A stretch of DNA of 64,000 nt from Takakia lepidozioides. Its lineage: Eukaryota > Streptophyta > Takakiopsida > Takakiales > Takakiaceae. The notes under the pieces were generated by a model, which worked only from the letters and a program-made list of their open reading frames with translations, was not told where the DNA came from and searched no databases. Shown piece by piece: positions 1 through 10,109 of this stretch. Every line of letters starts with the position of its first letter. Positions within the stretch are counted from its first letter, which is position 1. A program made the position numbers and the translations under genes. Location of the stretch: positions 72,585,053-72,649,052 of the forward strand of contig CM060732.1 in assembly GCA_030704615.1 (NCBI GenBank). The letters are read 5' to 3'.

Positions 1-639
1 AAAATTCTTGGTAGTGATGACCTGAGACCGGCCAATTGCTGCGACGTTTTTTTGTTTGTGGTCACCCAAAATTATAAAGTAAAGTCTGACGTTGGCTTAT
101 TGCAACACTGTTATATCATTTGTAAAGGTCTTGTTGCTCCCAACACCTTCTACTAGCCTATTGTTGTGTCATTTTTCTGTCAAAGATAAGAGGTCCCATC
201 ACATAATACAGTTGAATTGGCTTTTTTTTAAGACTAAATAAATCCCACACTAACTGAAGAGAGGCTAGGAAATTGCCATTCACTCTCCATCTAAGCTTGC
301 AAAGTGTCCTCCTCATCGCTGTCACTTTCAGACGCGGACAGAGCGATAAACTTGAGTACTTTGGCCTTGACAATTCCTGTATTGGGCCTCCCTCAATTGT
401 ATTCTCTCATTTCTTGCAGCCAGTAACTGCTCTACCCGATTAGGCCTCTCCGCCCTCCTAATGGATCTCTAGCAGCCGTGTTTGCATACAATGGGAGAAG
501 AAATAAAAAAGGAAGGAGGAGACCGAAGTTGAGGAGGCTCAAGTACGGGAGAAGCCGCTTCCCCCAATGCATGTATTTGAGTGAGTTGCACCATTGTAAG
601 TGTGTTGGGTTCAATTATAGCGACATCCATGTTTGACCA

Positions 640-2280
640 TTATAAACCCTAAACATTTGTTGACATATGGCAATATTTACGTACTGCCATGTTACAGCCT
701 TGCAGACTCGTCCAATGAGGAGATGGTTGATGAAACAAAGACTGAAATACAAATGCCATTCTTTGCCAGAAGGTCATTTCTTGCCAGTCCTTATCGTCCT
801 CCTCCTCCTCCTCTGCTGGCAACTGCTGCAGGCCCACTACATGGGAGTCGTAGAAGGCTGTTTTTCCTTCAAATGCGAAGACATGCCTGCTAGACTCGCG
901 CCCGGCCTAGTACATTGAAGCACCTAACCATGAGTCTAGTGATCAAGAACAAATATGTCATGGTAATCGTGAGTAGCCACATTAAATCCATGAATATCTA
1001 TAGAAGACAATGGACTATAATAACGACACCGCAATTACAAGAATCTCCTACTTGTGTTGGCTGCAATGTCCAACACCTTGCCTTCTATGCTTGAACATGT
1101 TTCCATCAGCATTTGAATGAAAGTGGGACTTCTTGTCCTCCCATGCCTCCAAGCCCTCCCCCCATGTCCCATGGAATATTTGCGTGGTGAGACATGGTTG
1201 AAGAGAATGTCATACTCTATAGGGTCCACTGTGGAGTCAACCATACAACCGTCTCCCCAGAATTCAAAATTGAATTCTTCTTGATGAATGTGTCAAATAG
1301 AAGAGGCTGCACAAAAACAAGGTCGTTATTTTGACAGAAGATTCCCCACAATTAGAATAAGGATGCCGCAATTTACACTAGACAACTCTAGAGCTTACCT
1401 TCTGGCCATCACAGGTTAGATGGTCCATGCTGTTGATACAAGTCCACCTCTTCTTCAGGATGGGTGCAACACTTCTTTCCGTCCACACTTTCAAGGCTTC
1501 CACAATCATCTTGTAACATATGTTAGAAAGCAATTTTGATAGCTGACAGAGGATTTTAATGAGACAGTAAAATAGTAGCAGACATTTGCATACCTTCTCG
1601 GCTGGGTCCACACTGCAGGTGGTGATGATATGATGTAGTTTTTCCACATCTTTGGTTTGATGGCTTTTGAGTAGTGCTTTGTTATCTCTGACAATATTGT
1701 CTCTTAAAGGCTTGGGTCACGGATCGCTATAGACTTGACAACTTTGGATTTGTACTTGGTCCGCGACCACTGCCTGCAAGGACGATGGCATCCCGGACGA
1801 GGGCCTGGGTCTTATTGGGGATCTCACTCTCCATGATTTTCGTTTTGTGTAGACCAAGTTGTCTTTTATGGAGCTCTGCAGTGCAAATGCAAGCAATTGG
1901 TTAGGGATCCAGGTGGTCGAAAGACAATAACATGCAAGGGGACTAACCGGAAAGAGGGCTGAATCTCACCAAATAGATGTATTCGGTAAGCCGACGTACT
2001 AGGTGCGGCCTGCTTTCACCTCTGACTTCCTTAACAACTCCGGATTGATGGTTGTTTTAAAGTCCTTCAGAGGTGCAAGTCCTACTTCTTGCACTCTATA
2101 CAGCACAACATATGTGCCATGTGCGTTTTTACGCTTCTCTGTCACCCTGTCACAGAACACACACATTCCAATAATGACAACGCAATCAGCCCGTATGCAA
2201 AGAAGAAATGATGACATTGAATCCAATTGGATGGGTCCGATATTAAAAGTGGCTGCTACGCAGACAGAAGGTCTATCATG
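640..2280 (-). pseudogene. Decayed multi-exon gene, unknown family (methyltransferase-like motif)
   Basis: Read on the minus strand, several coding-looking blocks sit between good splice sites. They are an open block at 2226-1999; a block at 1875-1594 entered through a CAG acceptor and left through GTATGC; a clean 111-bp exon at 1509-1399 between an AG acceptor and GTAAGC; a block from 1306 after GTGCAG to about 1035; and a final acidic block at about 875-750. The 1875-1594 block contains stops and two frame changes, and the 1306-1035 block one frame change, so the copy is broken. The fourth block contains GKVLDIAANT, which looks like an S-adenosylmethionine-binding motif I. I do not recognise the family with certainty. 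It could be a lineage-specific repeated gene or a domesticated element gene. The exon structure is seen directly; a methyltransferase role is only a weak inference. Confidence 0.35.
1399..1509 (-). CDS. Intact exon of the decayed minus-strand gene
   Basis: This 111-bp exon encodes 37 residues (it starts MIVEALKVW and ends LTCDGQK). It is bounded by AG on its left in sense and by GTAAGC on its right, and contains no stop. It is the cleanest part of the relic gene spanning 640-2280. The product is unknown. Confidence 0.4.
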
Positions 2281-3179
2281 AACAAGTCATAGTAAGGGCG
2301 ACGTTAATCCTCCGTCTGAGGATTCGTTGGAAAGTATTCGGATGACAACCTCATCGACCAATTCTCGTACCCATATTTCATTATGAAGACTTGCGAGGAC
2401 TCTGGGCCAGGTCTATAAGTCATCCAATTCCAAATGAAACCAAGATATATTACAATTACGGCGCCATTATATGCGACCGAACTTAGATTTCTTAGCCTAA
2501 ATCTGCAAGTACAAAGGCACGGACACCTCGACGTGAAACCCAACGGTCAATATTCACTAACTGCCGTACGCAATTTCGGCGCCGTAATAGCGACTGCAGC
2601 AGCGCATAAATGAGTACTTCATGACTTTACAACCATTACAAAAATGCAAATTCGTAGAAAAAACGTCATTTCCATGTATAAAACTTGTCATCAAATAGCA
2701 ATGTTACTATCATCCCTATAATAGTGTCATTGTTCATCCATCATCTAGGTCAGTTCATTCATATTGCGATGTCGTAATTAATCAGTGGAGGGCTGACCGG
2801 TGTCAGGCTGGGACCGTTTATTCCTATTGCGGCACCGCAATTCATCCAAAAGGACACCGCATATCATCCAAAGCGCTCTTTATCGTCTTCAAGATAGACC
2901 CGTTCATCTAAATTATGGCGCTGAAGTTCATCCAACAGTGGAACTCATCCAGGCCAAGAATGCTTTCCGTTCCTCGGGATGGGCCCGTTTATCCCTATTG
3001 CGGCGCCGCAACTCATCAGTGTCGGGTTATCCCACTATGGGGATTGGCTAATATGGCATATTAATTCATCTGTGCTGGGCTATTCTGTTCTACAGACAGG
3101 CCCATTCAACTCTATTACGGCGCCGTATTTCAACAGTGTCGGGTTATCACGTTCTCCGGATGGGCCGACTCCTTTTTTT

Positions 3180-3680
3180 ATTACGGGTAGGTTCATCCTT
3201 TTTTCGGCGCCGAAATTCATCCGTCGGTCGAAATACCTTTCTGCTCATGGGTATGTTCATCCCTGTTTCGCTGCCAAAATTCATCCGTGGTTTTAAATTC
3301 ATTTTGATTACGGGTACGTTCATCCCTATTACGGCGCCGAAATTCATCCGTAGGTTGAAATAACTTTTTGCTCACGGGTACGTTCTTCCCTATTTCGGCG
3401 CCGAACTTCATCCGTGGGTCGAGATAACGTTTTGCTCGCGGGTATGTTCATCCCTATTTCGGCACCGAAATTCATCCGTGGGTCGAAATAACATTTTGCT
3501 CGCGGGTATGTTCATCCCTATTTCGGCGCCGAAATTCATCCGTGGGTCGAAATAATGTTTTGCTCCCGGGTGCGTTCATCCCTATTTCAGCGTCGAAATT
3601 CATCCGTGGTCCGAAATAATTTTTTGCTCACGGGTACGTTCATCACTATTTTGGCGCCGAAATTCATCCGTAACCGGTTT
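3180..3680. repeat. 64-bp tandem repeat, first block
   Basis: The CGGCGC core (or its variants) starts near 3205, 3268, 3332, 3396, 3460, 3524, 3588 and 3652, a spacing of 63-64 bp. Each monomer reads palindrome, TTCATCCGT, GGGTCGAAATAA, a TTTTGCTCACGGGTA-like stretch, then GTTCATCCCTA and the next palindrome. Later monomers are more alike than earlier ones, consistent with local homogenisation. Confidence 0.9.
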
Positions 3681-3939
3681 TTTTTTTTTTTTTTTTTTTC
3701 TTTTCTCCGCTAGTGTTGGTTCCTCAGGATTGGCTTATTTCGGCGCCGAAATTCATCCGTGAAGGAGGTTGTGAGTGTGTGTATGGGTTTTTTTTTTTTC
3801 CGACGTGATGGGCCCGATCGTCCCTATTACGGCGCCGCAATCCAATGGTTCCGTCCCCTTGTCGTTCGTATTCTTGCCTGTTCAACCCTTTTGCGACATC
3901 GTGATTCATCCATTTGCTCACAGGTACGTTCATCCCTAT

Positions 3940-4280
3940 TTCGTCCGTGGGTTTAAATTCTTTTTTGATATAGGGTATGTTTATCCCTATTTCGGCGCCG
4001 AAAATCATCTGTGAGTCGAAATAACTTGTTACTCACGCGTATCTTAATCCTTATTTCCGCTTCGAAATTCATCTATGGGTTTAAATTCATTTTTGCTCAC
4101 GGGTTCGTTCATCCCTATTTCGGCGCCGAAATTCATCCATGGGTGGAAATTCATTTTTGCTCACGGGTAAGTTCATCCCTATTTCGGCGCCGAAATTCAT
4201 CCGTCGGTGGAAATTCTTTTTTGCTCACGGGTAAGTTTATCCCTGTTTCGGCGCCGAAATTCATCCGTCGCCGGGTTGTG
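3940..4280. repeat. 64-bp tandem repeat, second block
   Basis: Five further monomers have cores starting at 3993, 4057, 4121, 4185 and 4249, an exact 64-bp period. Several have TTTAAATTC or GGAAATTC in place of GAAATAACT between palindrome and GCTCACGGG, a subfamily difference from the first block. The two blocks are separated by about 260 bp of diverged sequence and the poly-T run. Confidence 0.9.
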
Positions 4281-4729
4281 GTGTTCGAAATCCGCTACGT
4301 TCAAAGTGTGTTAATCGAGGAATTCATCTAGATGATGACATTCTCAATTGATTGTCATGTCGTTCACCCTTATTACGGCGTCGTCATAGCATTGTGATAT
4401 CCCTTTCTCGTCCGCTTTCGTGCCTGTTCATCCTGCGGCGTCGTAATTCATCCATCCCGAGGGTTTCGAATTGTCATATTGGGACTGTTCATCCATATTA
4501 CGACGCCTTCAATTCCTCCAGATCATGCCATTCTCATTTGATTGTCATCCCGTTCATCCCTATTACGACGCTGTAATAGGGGTGTGACATTTTTTTTCTC
4601 ATCTGCTTTTGTGCCTGTTCATCCCTTTTGCGATGTCGTAATTCATCCATCCCGAGGGTTTCATACTGTCCGGTCGGGACTGTTAATCTCTATTATGGCA
4701 CAAGGAAGAAGCCGAGCGAGGGGCATATG

Positions 4730-5310
4730 AAGGAACTGCTCGAAGCTGGGAAATGGACTGCAACATTGCGATAAGCTATAAGATCGACACCCTTACACCA
4801 TCAGGGGGACTGTTTCGAGGGTGATGTCCACACTCGGCCAGTGAAGAGAATAATTGATGACCTCCCAGGAGGCGACGGGGATTCATGGAGATTAGATATG
4901 GACATCCGCACTCGACCTCGGGGCCCAACAATGTTGCTTAGGATGCTAGGTCCAAGCAGGACTTCCACTCCCTCTCCGTCACAGTCGGTGGAATCACTGC
5001 CAGACAGTGCATTGCGTTGCGAGAACGAGCCTGAGCTGCATTTCATATCGTTACCCAATACGGCAGGCCAGTCGTGGAGAGAAATGTCTCTGCAAACACC
5101 TGTAAACTCTTCCCCTGAAAACACTTGTACTACAAATATCTGAAGTGCATGAAGTGCATTCCTATAGTGGACGACTTCATCCATGCTCCAACACTGAGCT
5201 TCAACGAGCTCCACAAGGTCCTCAGGCAGGATATAGGGAGAAGGTTGACATTGGACGATCGTAATTCAGAAACTGCAAAGTGTGTACATCACATATACCC
5301 TTTCAGTGTT
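4730..5310. other. Unrecognised spacer between the two repeat arrays
   Basis: Open frames exist on both strands here (137 codons on the minus strand ending at 4801, about 100 codons on the plus strand from 4841), but neither resembles a family I know and they overlap antisense. There is no convincing splice structure or promoter. I see no supportable gene. Confidence 0.4.
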
Positions 5311-6090
5311 GTTATTCGGCGCGCCTTTAACCCTTCGAAACTTGTGGACCTCATATTGTGACCTAATTTTGTGACCTTCATCCCACTACACGCAAGTCTT
5401 TTGGTAAGAACTATACATTTTGGTGCCGTCGTGTTTCCATGGACTGCCCTATTACGGTGCCGTAATAGGAAAGTGTCCACTTCCACCTGTATATCTTTGA
5501 ATTATGGTTTTGTCTGCTAATGGATCAGTATAAAGCATTCATTTTTTGGAGATGCAGGGGCCAATTTTGGTGCCTTTATTCCTCTGAAACTTCTGCACTT
5601 CACATTGTGATCTTCATCCCATAACATGCATGTCTATTAGCAACAACTATAGATTTGGTCTCGTTGTGTTTCCATCGCCTACCCTCTTACGGTGTCGTAA
5701 TATGGGAAGTGTCTTCTTTAGCCCTGTTTCCAATAAGCATGCCTCTAATTCTACATTTGCTTGTTAATGGATCAGTGCAAAGCATACATTTTTTGGAGAT
5801 GCAAAGGCCCATTCACGCCTATTCCGGTGCTTTGATCCCTGTGAAACTTCTGGACTTCAAATTGTCACCCAATTTTGAGACATTTATCCCGCAACATGCA
5901 TGTTTGTTGGCAACGAACTTTACATTTGTGCCGTTGTGTTTCCATCACCTCCCCTATTACGGTGCCGTAATAGGAGAAGTGTCCCCTTGTAGTCTGTTTC
6001 CAATAAGCATGCCTTCAATTCTGGTTTTGTCTGATAATGGATCAGTGCGGAGCGTTCATTTTTTGGAGATGCATGGGCCCATTGTGGCCT
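5310..6090 (+). repeat. Tandem repeat of about 250-bp units
   Basis: Three units share the landmarks TTTTTTGGAGATGCA (GGAGAT at 5548, 5795 and 6065, spacings 247 and 270), an AAACTTCTGGACTTC-like stretch, CATGCATGT, GTTGTGTTTCCATC and a palindrome CCTATTACGGTGCCGTAATAGG-like followed by AGTGTCC. The palindromic core relates these units to the 64-bp satellite upstream. The 215-codon plus-strand open frame at 5655-6302 runs through the repeat and is not treated as a gene. Confidence 0.8.
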
Positions 6091-6448
6091 ATTTATCCCT
6101 GAACTCACTTTTGCTTCCAATGATATGGCTATGTTTGCCACATGCAGTGCCTTTAATGGATTACAGGTGTCTTGTTCCAATGTCCATGGCGCCTAGTATT
6201 AATGATTACTGCATTCACATACTGCAACTTGTCCACAAAGACCATTCCCATACACAGACCACACGTCCCAAAAATTGTTATGCTCAATTGCAAATTCCGT
6301 AGAGAGGAGAGATGAGATGTGCAATGGAGCAACGAGCAGAGCGGAATGAGACTAAGGCCGGCAGAATTGGATATCATTGCTCTACCACCAACGTGTTTTT
6401 CCATGATCTGGGCTGGTCCCCCCCCCGAGACAAGTTCACTTTCCGCAG

Positions 6449-6456
6449 TATATAAG
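6449..6456 (+). promoter_or_regulatory. Candidate TATA box
   Basis: TATATAAG lies about 30 bp upstream of a pyrimidine-rich stretch (about 6478-6505), the usual geometry of a plant-type TATA promoter and its start region. The sequence beyond contains no recognised gene before the PLE-derived segment at 6862. It may drive a non-coding or PLE-associated transcript, or be chance. Confidence 0.3.
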
Positions 6457-6861
6457 CGGGGTGAGGGGTGCACATTGTATCTCTTTTCCTTCTCTTTCCC
6501 ACTGATGAGCTCACGCGCTGAGCAAAACTAGTTTGGGGATTATAGAGATTTGCTTTGCTGCATCTTGTGTTCTTGTCTCTTTGTCTCATTGGCGTTGTTG
6601 TTGTTGTTGAGTCTTAGATTTGATCTTCTACATAGTTCATTGCATTCATTTGCTTTGTGTCTTTTGTAGTGCATTTTTTAAACTCCTTTTCGAGTGTTGC
6701 ATGTTAGATCTCCTTCTAAGACTGTTCTTTAGTGTGTCTATTCTCTTACTTAGAGATAGGTTACTATTCTCATGTCCTTACAGTGAATTAATTTCATCAC
6801 ACACACTTGTTTCTTGCATATCTTTGCATTTGCACTTTAGAACGTTGCAACATCACTCATA

Positions 6862-7018
6862 CTCTGTTCTATTCTAGTTTTCTGTGTCTCAGGATCGATT
6901 CTTTTAGTTTTGTTTCACAGGCTAGATATTTCTACAAGTTTTCTAAGGTGTCCATAACTGGCCCCCCTAAAAACTTGTTTGCACTTTGCTACTAATGCAC
7001 CCGGTGCATTCGCGGTTC
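6862..7018 (+). mobile_element. Penelope-like element 3' UTR fragment, copy 1
   Basis: This segment is nearly identical to 11139-11300, running from CTCTGTTCTATTCTAG to GCATTCGCGGTTCGAAC. In the other copies the sequence after TTCGAAC continues for about 45 bp and then enters CCCTAAA repeats. Here it breaks at 7018 and joins the interior of a PLE reverse transcriptase at GTGCTTTTGTTCACC, so a truncated 3' end is fused to a 5'-truncated second copy. Confidence 0.6.
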
Positions 7019-7363
7019 GAACGTGCTTTTGTTCACCTTTGATGTGGAGTCATTGTATCCTAGCATTCCTACTGGGGACGGGCTTCGACGATTGAAGGAG
7101 ATGATGCCGGCAAGTTCAAGTCACCTCGGTTTGAAAGATTCGTCGTGAGTCTTTCTCGCATTGTGTTGGAGAATAACTATCTTTAATTTGGCTCGAGCTA
7201 TTGGCATCAAATCCGAGGCACGGCAATGGGTAGCAACTTTGCTGTTGTTTATGCTTGTCTCTTTTTTTGCAGCTTAGAAAGAGAGTTGGCTGGTGCTGGA
7301 GGAGGCATGTGGCCTCTATATTACAAGAGATACATCGATGATGGATTTGGAATTTGGGCAGGA
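7019..7363 (+). pseudogene. Penelope-like reverse transcriptase fragment, copy 1
   Basis: The fragment encodes, with frame breaks, the palm motifs of a PLE reverse transcriptase: FTFDVESLYPSIPTGDGL (motif A), GTAMGSNFAVVYA (motif B) and YKRYIDDGFGIW (motif C, catalytic aspartates). It is about 95% identical by eye to 9536-9870. It is cut on the right at 7363 by the LTR element and does not resume beyond it. The GTAMG motif is intact here but damaged in the second copy. PLE reverse transcriptases are related to telomerase; the assignment rests on the LYPSIP, GTAMG and YIDD combination. Confidence 0.8.
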
Positions 7364-7669
7364 TGTCGTGCACCTCACTTCGGTAAGCTCCCCTTCAAGT
7401 CATAGTTACTCGCTTTGATGCGCGCGCCTGACTCCCAACCTGGCCGCTGGGCCAACTTGGAGCTTCGGCTGCTCACCGGGACATAACGGTCCCCCTTCGA
7501 TCTCCCGAAAGACCCTCCACCGATTTGGGACTAGTGGAATTCCCTTTGGTAGATGGCAGTCCGGAACAGCTCCCCACTCTTTGGTCGCTTTCCGGCTCGC
7601 TCGCTTACTCACTAGTTTTTGTCACCAACGGGTCTTGCACCGTTCTCGGGGTCACTACTACCCCTTATA
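7364..7669 (-). repeat. LTR, truncated copy
   Basis: The fragment matches the first 305 bp of the complete LTR at 8161 and stops at CCCCTTATA, where gag sequence begins. The missing part of about 420 bp is the U3 side in element sense. Confidence 0.65.
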
Positions 7670-8159
7670 TTACTTCCACCGATCCCGTCACTCTCAACTT
7701 GGCCGCCCGGAAGTACTGCTCTAGCTCCAGGAGCCAGGTGTTGAGTGCCTTCCGATTTTGGACGCCCTCGAAGGTGCCGAGTTCCTTAGGCTTCACCTTC
7801 AACTTTGCCTTGGTGGAAGTGGCATTAGCCGCCTTCAACACGTCTTTCAGCGTCCCGCCAAACTGCGCCAACAACCCTTCCCAAAAGGCTGCCGGCATGG
7901 GAGACATCTGTTGGTCGGTCGGAGCTCTCAGGGATTCCTCGGGCTCCGACTCCTCGGATTCCTCCCACTCTTGAGCGGCCTCGTTTTCGGAAACATGCAT
8001 CGCTTCCTCAAACGGCCGCCTCGGTGACACGTCGCCCCCATCGGGCTCACCAGGATCATCATCTTTTTGGGCCGTTCTGCTTTCGCTTTGGCTTGCCCGA
8101 CCCCATGATGAGGCAAATCCCAAGGCGATTGCGTACTGAACTCTAAGCTCTGATACCAA
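7665..8159 (-). pseudogene. Gag fragment of the short LTR element
   Basis: One open frame of about 164 codons has an acidic Glu/Ser-rich middle and a C-terminal stretch including KELGTFEGV and NTWLLELEQYF, typical of the start of a retrotransposon gag domain. It is cut off by the truncated 3' LTR. The frame starts inside the primer-binding site, so the true start codon is probably further in. Confidence 0.55.
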
Positions 8160-8160
8160 G

Positions 8161-8884
8161 TGTCGCGCACCTCACTTCGGTAAGCTCCCTTCAAGTCATA
8201 GTTACTCGCTTTTGATGCGCGCGCCTGACTCCCAACCTGGCCGCCGGGCCAACTTGGAGCTTTCGGCTGCTCACCGGACATAACGGTCCCCTTCGATCTC
8301 CCGAAGACCCTCCACCGATTTGGGACTAGTGGGAATTCCCTTTTGGTAGATGGCATCCGGAACAGCTCCCCACTCTTTGGTCGCTTTTTGGCTCGCTCGC
8401 TTACTCACTAGTTTTTGGTCACCAACGGGCTTGCACCGTTCTCGGGGTCACTACTCCCCTTATAAATACTTTTATGACTGTCTGCGAGGGTTTCACAAAC
8501 AACCATGCCATTTCATGGCGAACACCACGAAACCCTCGACTCCCGGTGGTGAGTCGCGTGAGTCTTGGCCCACCCACCACGGCCCCTATGGACCGTGATG
8601 AGTCCCAAGACTCCCCACGACTCCCACCACGAGTCTCCGCCCCATGGTGAGTCCTAGGCCACCCCCCACTAAGTCCCGCTAAGCTACCACCACCCCCTTG
8701 TGGAGCCACCCCCACCGCAACCCGGGTGTGCGGGGCTCCACCTAGTGAGCGCCTCTGCCTCCTTAAGTGCCTTGGGCACTCGAGGGTGCTTCAGCCCCCG
8801 CACCTATCGCTGCTACTGCCCCCACCACAGGGCCAGCCCCTTCTGTGTCCCGACCCCCTGCCCTCAAGGCAAAGGGCCGCGACA
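8161..8884 (-). repeat. LTR, complete copy
   Basis: The repeat starts TGTCGCGCACC and ends GCCGCGACA, so its ends are inverted. Its first 305 bp match 7364-7669 with small indels. It contains ACCCGGGTG and GC-rich blocks plus repeated GAGTC/GACTC motifs at about 8540-8650. Confidence 0.65.
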
Positions 8885-9007
8885 CCTCATTCATCCATCT
8901 ACATTCATTTTCGCATTCATCCATTTGTTTATCATCCAACTATACATTCATCCATCATTTATTCATCTGTTGCTTTCAGGTGGGAATGACCACTGCCTTT
9001 TATTATG
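8885..9007 (+). repeat. Degenerate CATTCATC-rich stretch
   Basis: A low-complexity run of ATTCATCCATC-type units follows the LTR element. It carries no coding signal. Confidence 0.5.
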
Positions 9008-9032
9008 TAAACCTAAAACCCTAAACCCTAAA
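9008..9032 (+). repeat. Interstitial telomeric repeat
   Basis: About two and a half copies of CCCTAAA stand directly before the short PLE 3'-end fragment at 9035. Confidence 0.75.
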
Positions 9033-9034
9033 CT

Positions 9035-9097
9035 TGTGAGGCATTCGCGGTTCGAACTCTGTTGCACTGCTACATGTATTTGTTTCCACTCTTTTGT
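9035..9097 (+). mobile_element. Penelope-like element 3' terminal fragment, copy 2
   Basis: Only the last 60-odd bases of the PLE 3' end are present (GCATTCGCGGTTCGAACT to CACTCTTTTGTA). They are flanked on the left by CCCTAAA repeats and run directly into CCCTAAA repeats on the right, as expected for a very short 5'-truncated insertion at telomeric DNA. Confidence 0.6.
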
Positions 9098-9151
9098 AAA
9101 CCCTAAACCCTACACCTTAAACCCTTAAACCCTAAAACCCTAAACCCTAAA
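9098..9151 (+). repeat. Interstitial telomeric repeat, seven degenerate units
   Basis: A tract of CCCTAAA units, some with an extra base or a substitution (CCCTACACC, CCTTAAAC, CCTAAAAC), joins the 3' end of one PLE fragment to the interior of the next. Confidence 0.85.
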
Positions 9152-9154
9152 CTG

Positions 9155-10109
9155 GTATGTGGATGAGGCACACCGCCACTCCCACGATGGACAAGTTTAC
9201 CGAATCCGGGCAGAGATCCATTTGACAATCTCACATATGGTTTGGATGCATTGCTCGCTTCCGCTCTCTTATTTGGTTTGATTGACAGGCAGACAAGGGA
9301 CTTTTTGGCGTTCAAGCCCCAAGGGGGCTACCGACCCTGCATGTTTTATCTCGTGCCCAAAATGCACAAGCCTGTGGTGGTTGGGAGGCCGATTTGTTCA
9401 TACAACGGATATGTTTTTGAGCACGCATCCAAATGGTTGCATCACCATCTGTTTCCCATTCTACTTGAGGAATAACCATTTGATATTTCTATATCTTTGT
9501 TGTCTGTCGGATAGTTTTAGAACTGTTGGCGACGTGCTTTTGTTTACCTTTGATGTGGAGTCATTGTATCCTAGCATTCCTACTGGGGACGGGCTTCGAC
9601 GATTGAAGGAGATGATTGCCGGCAAGTTCAAGTCACCTCGGTTTGAAAGATTCGTCGTGAGTCTTTCTCGCATGGTGTTGGAGGATAACTATATTTAATT
9701 TGGCTCGAGCTATTGGCATCAAATCCGAGGCACGGCAATAACAACTTTGCTGTTGTTTATGCTTGTCTCTTTCTTTGCAGCTTAGAAAGAGAGTTGGCTG
9801 GTGCTGGAGGAGGCATGTGGCCTCTATATTATAAGAGATACATCGATGATGGATTTGGAATTTGGGCAGGATCTCGGGCAAGTTTGGAGGCTTGGCTCGA
9901 TGGATACAACTCTCTTAGTCCCACAATTCGGATTCAAAGGGTAATCTTTGAGTCTACGATTGACATTCTTGATATTCAGTTCTTCAAGGGAGTTGATTTT
10001 GTCAACCATGGGATTTTCTCTTCGAGATGTCATCAAAAGGCACTCAACAGATACCAGTATTTGCCATGGACCTCGTGTCATCCACGACACCAAAAACGAG
10101 CATTCATCA
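9155..10109 (+). pseudogene. Penelope-like reverse transcriptase, 5'-truncated and frameshifted
   Basis: This is the longest PLE copy. In order along the plus strand it shows MFYLVPKMHKP and GRPICSYNG (fingers, about 9340-9400), LYPSIPTGDGL (motif A, about 9565), a damaged GTAMG region (about 9731), YKRYIDDGFGIW (motif C, about 9832), DILDIQFF (about 9963) and a thumb region HQKALNRYQYLPW with SCHPRH (about 10030-10090). At least two frame changes split it into open frames at 9242-9475, about 9500-9698 and 9713-10109. It begins directly after a telomeric tract and ends abruptly at 10109 where copied kinase-gene sequence starts. Whether the intact element had a GIY-YIG endonuclease cannot be judged. 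Confidence 0.85.

Larger units (their letters stand above)
2440..4720. repeat. Diverged satellite region with a GGCGCC palindromic core
   Basis: Degenerate copies of a unit with a palindromic core, either TTTCGGCGCCGAAA or TTACGGCGCCGTAA, followed by a TTCATCC-type stretch, recur throughout. Regular 64-bp monomers occupy about 3180-3680 and 3940-4280. The flanks (about 2760-3170 and 4350-4700) hold more diverged members with cores such as ACGACGC or GCGATGTCG. A run of about 26 T interrupted once by C lies near 3670-3705. The many short open frames here are made by the repeat and are not genes. Confidence 0.85.
7364..8884 (-). mobile_element. Short LTR retrotransposon with initiator tRNA-Met primer site
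   Basis: The element is read on the minus strand. The 5' LTR is 8161-8884 (TGTCGCGC to GCGACA on the plus strand). Just inside it, at 8147-8158, is the complement of TGGTATCAGAGC, the standard plant primer-binding site for initiator tRNA-Met. A gag fragment follows (8159-7665), then a truncated 3' LTR at 7364-7669. No protease, polymerase or integrase is present, so the copy is internally deleted. It interrupts the PLE fragment at 7363. I see no target-site duplication, which suggests later rearrangement at the right edge. Confidence 0.75.

Noticed and set aside
3180-4280. The regular 64-bp array looks at first like a CRISPR array.
   Set aside because: The whole 64 bp is repeated, there are no unique spacers, no cas genes are present, and the genome is eukaryotic.
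4801-5214. A 137-codon minus-strand frame overlapping a 100-codon plus-strand frame.
   Set aside because: No domain, no splice or promoter support, and mutual antisense overlap; I could not choose either as a gene.
5655-6302. A 215-codon open frame on the plus strand.
   Set aside because: It is built from two tandem units of about 250 bp and repeats its own protein sequence; no domain is recognisable.
8700-9128. A 142-codon frame on the plus strand.
   Set aside because: It runs through an LTR, a simple CATTCATC stretch and telomeric repeats, so it is a chance frame.
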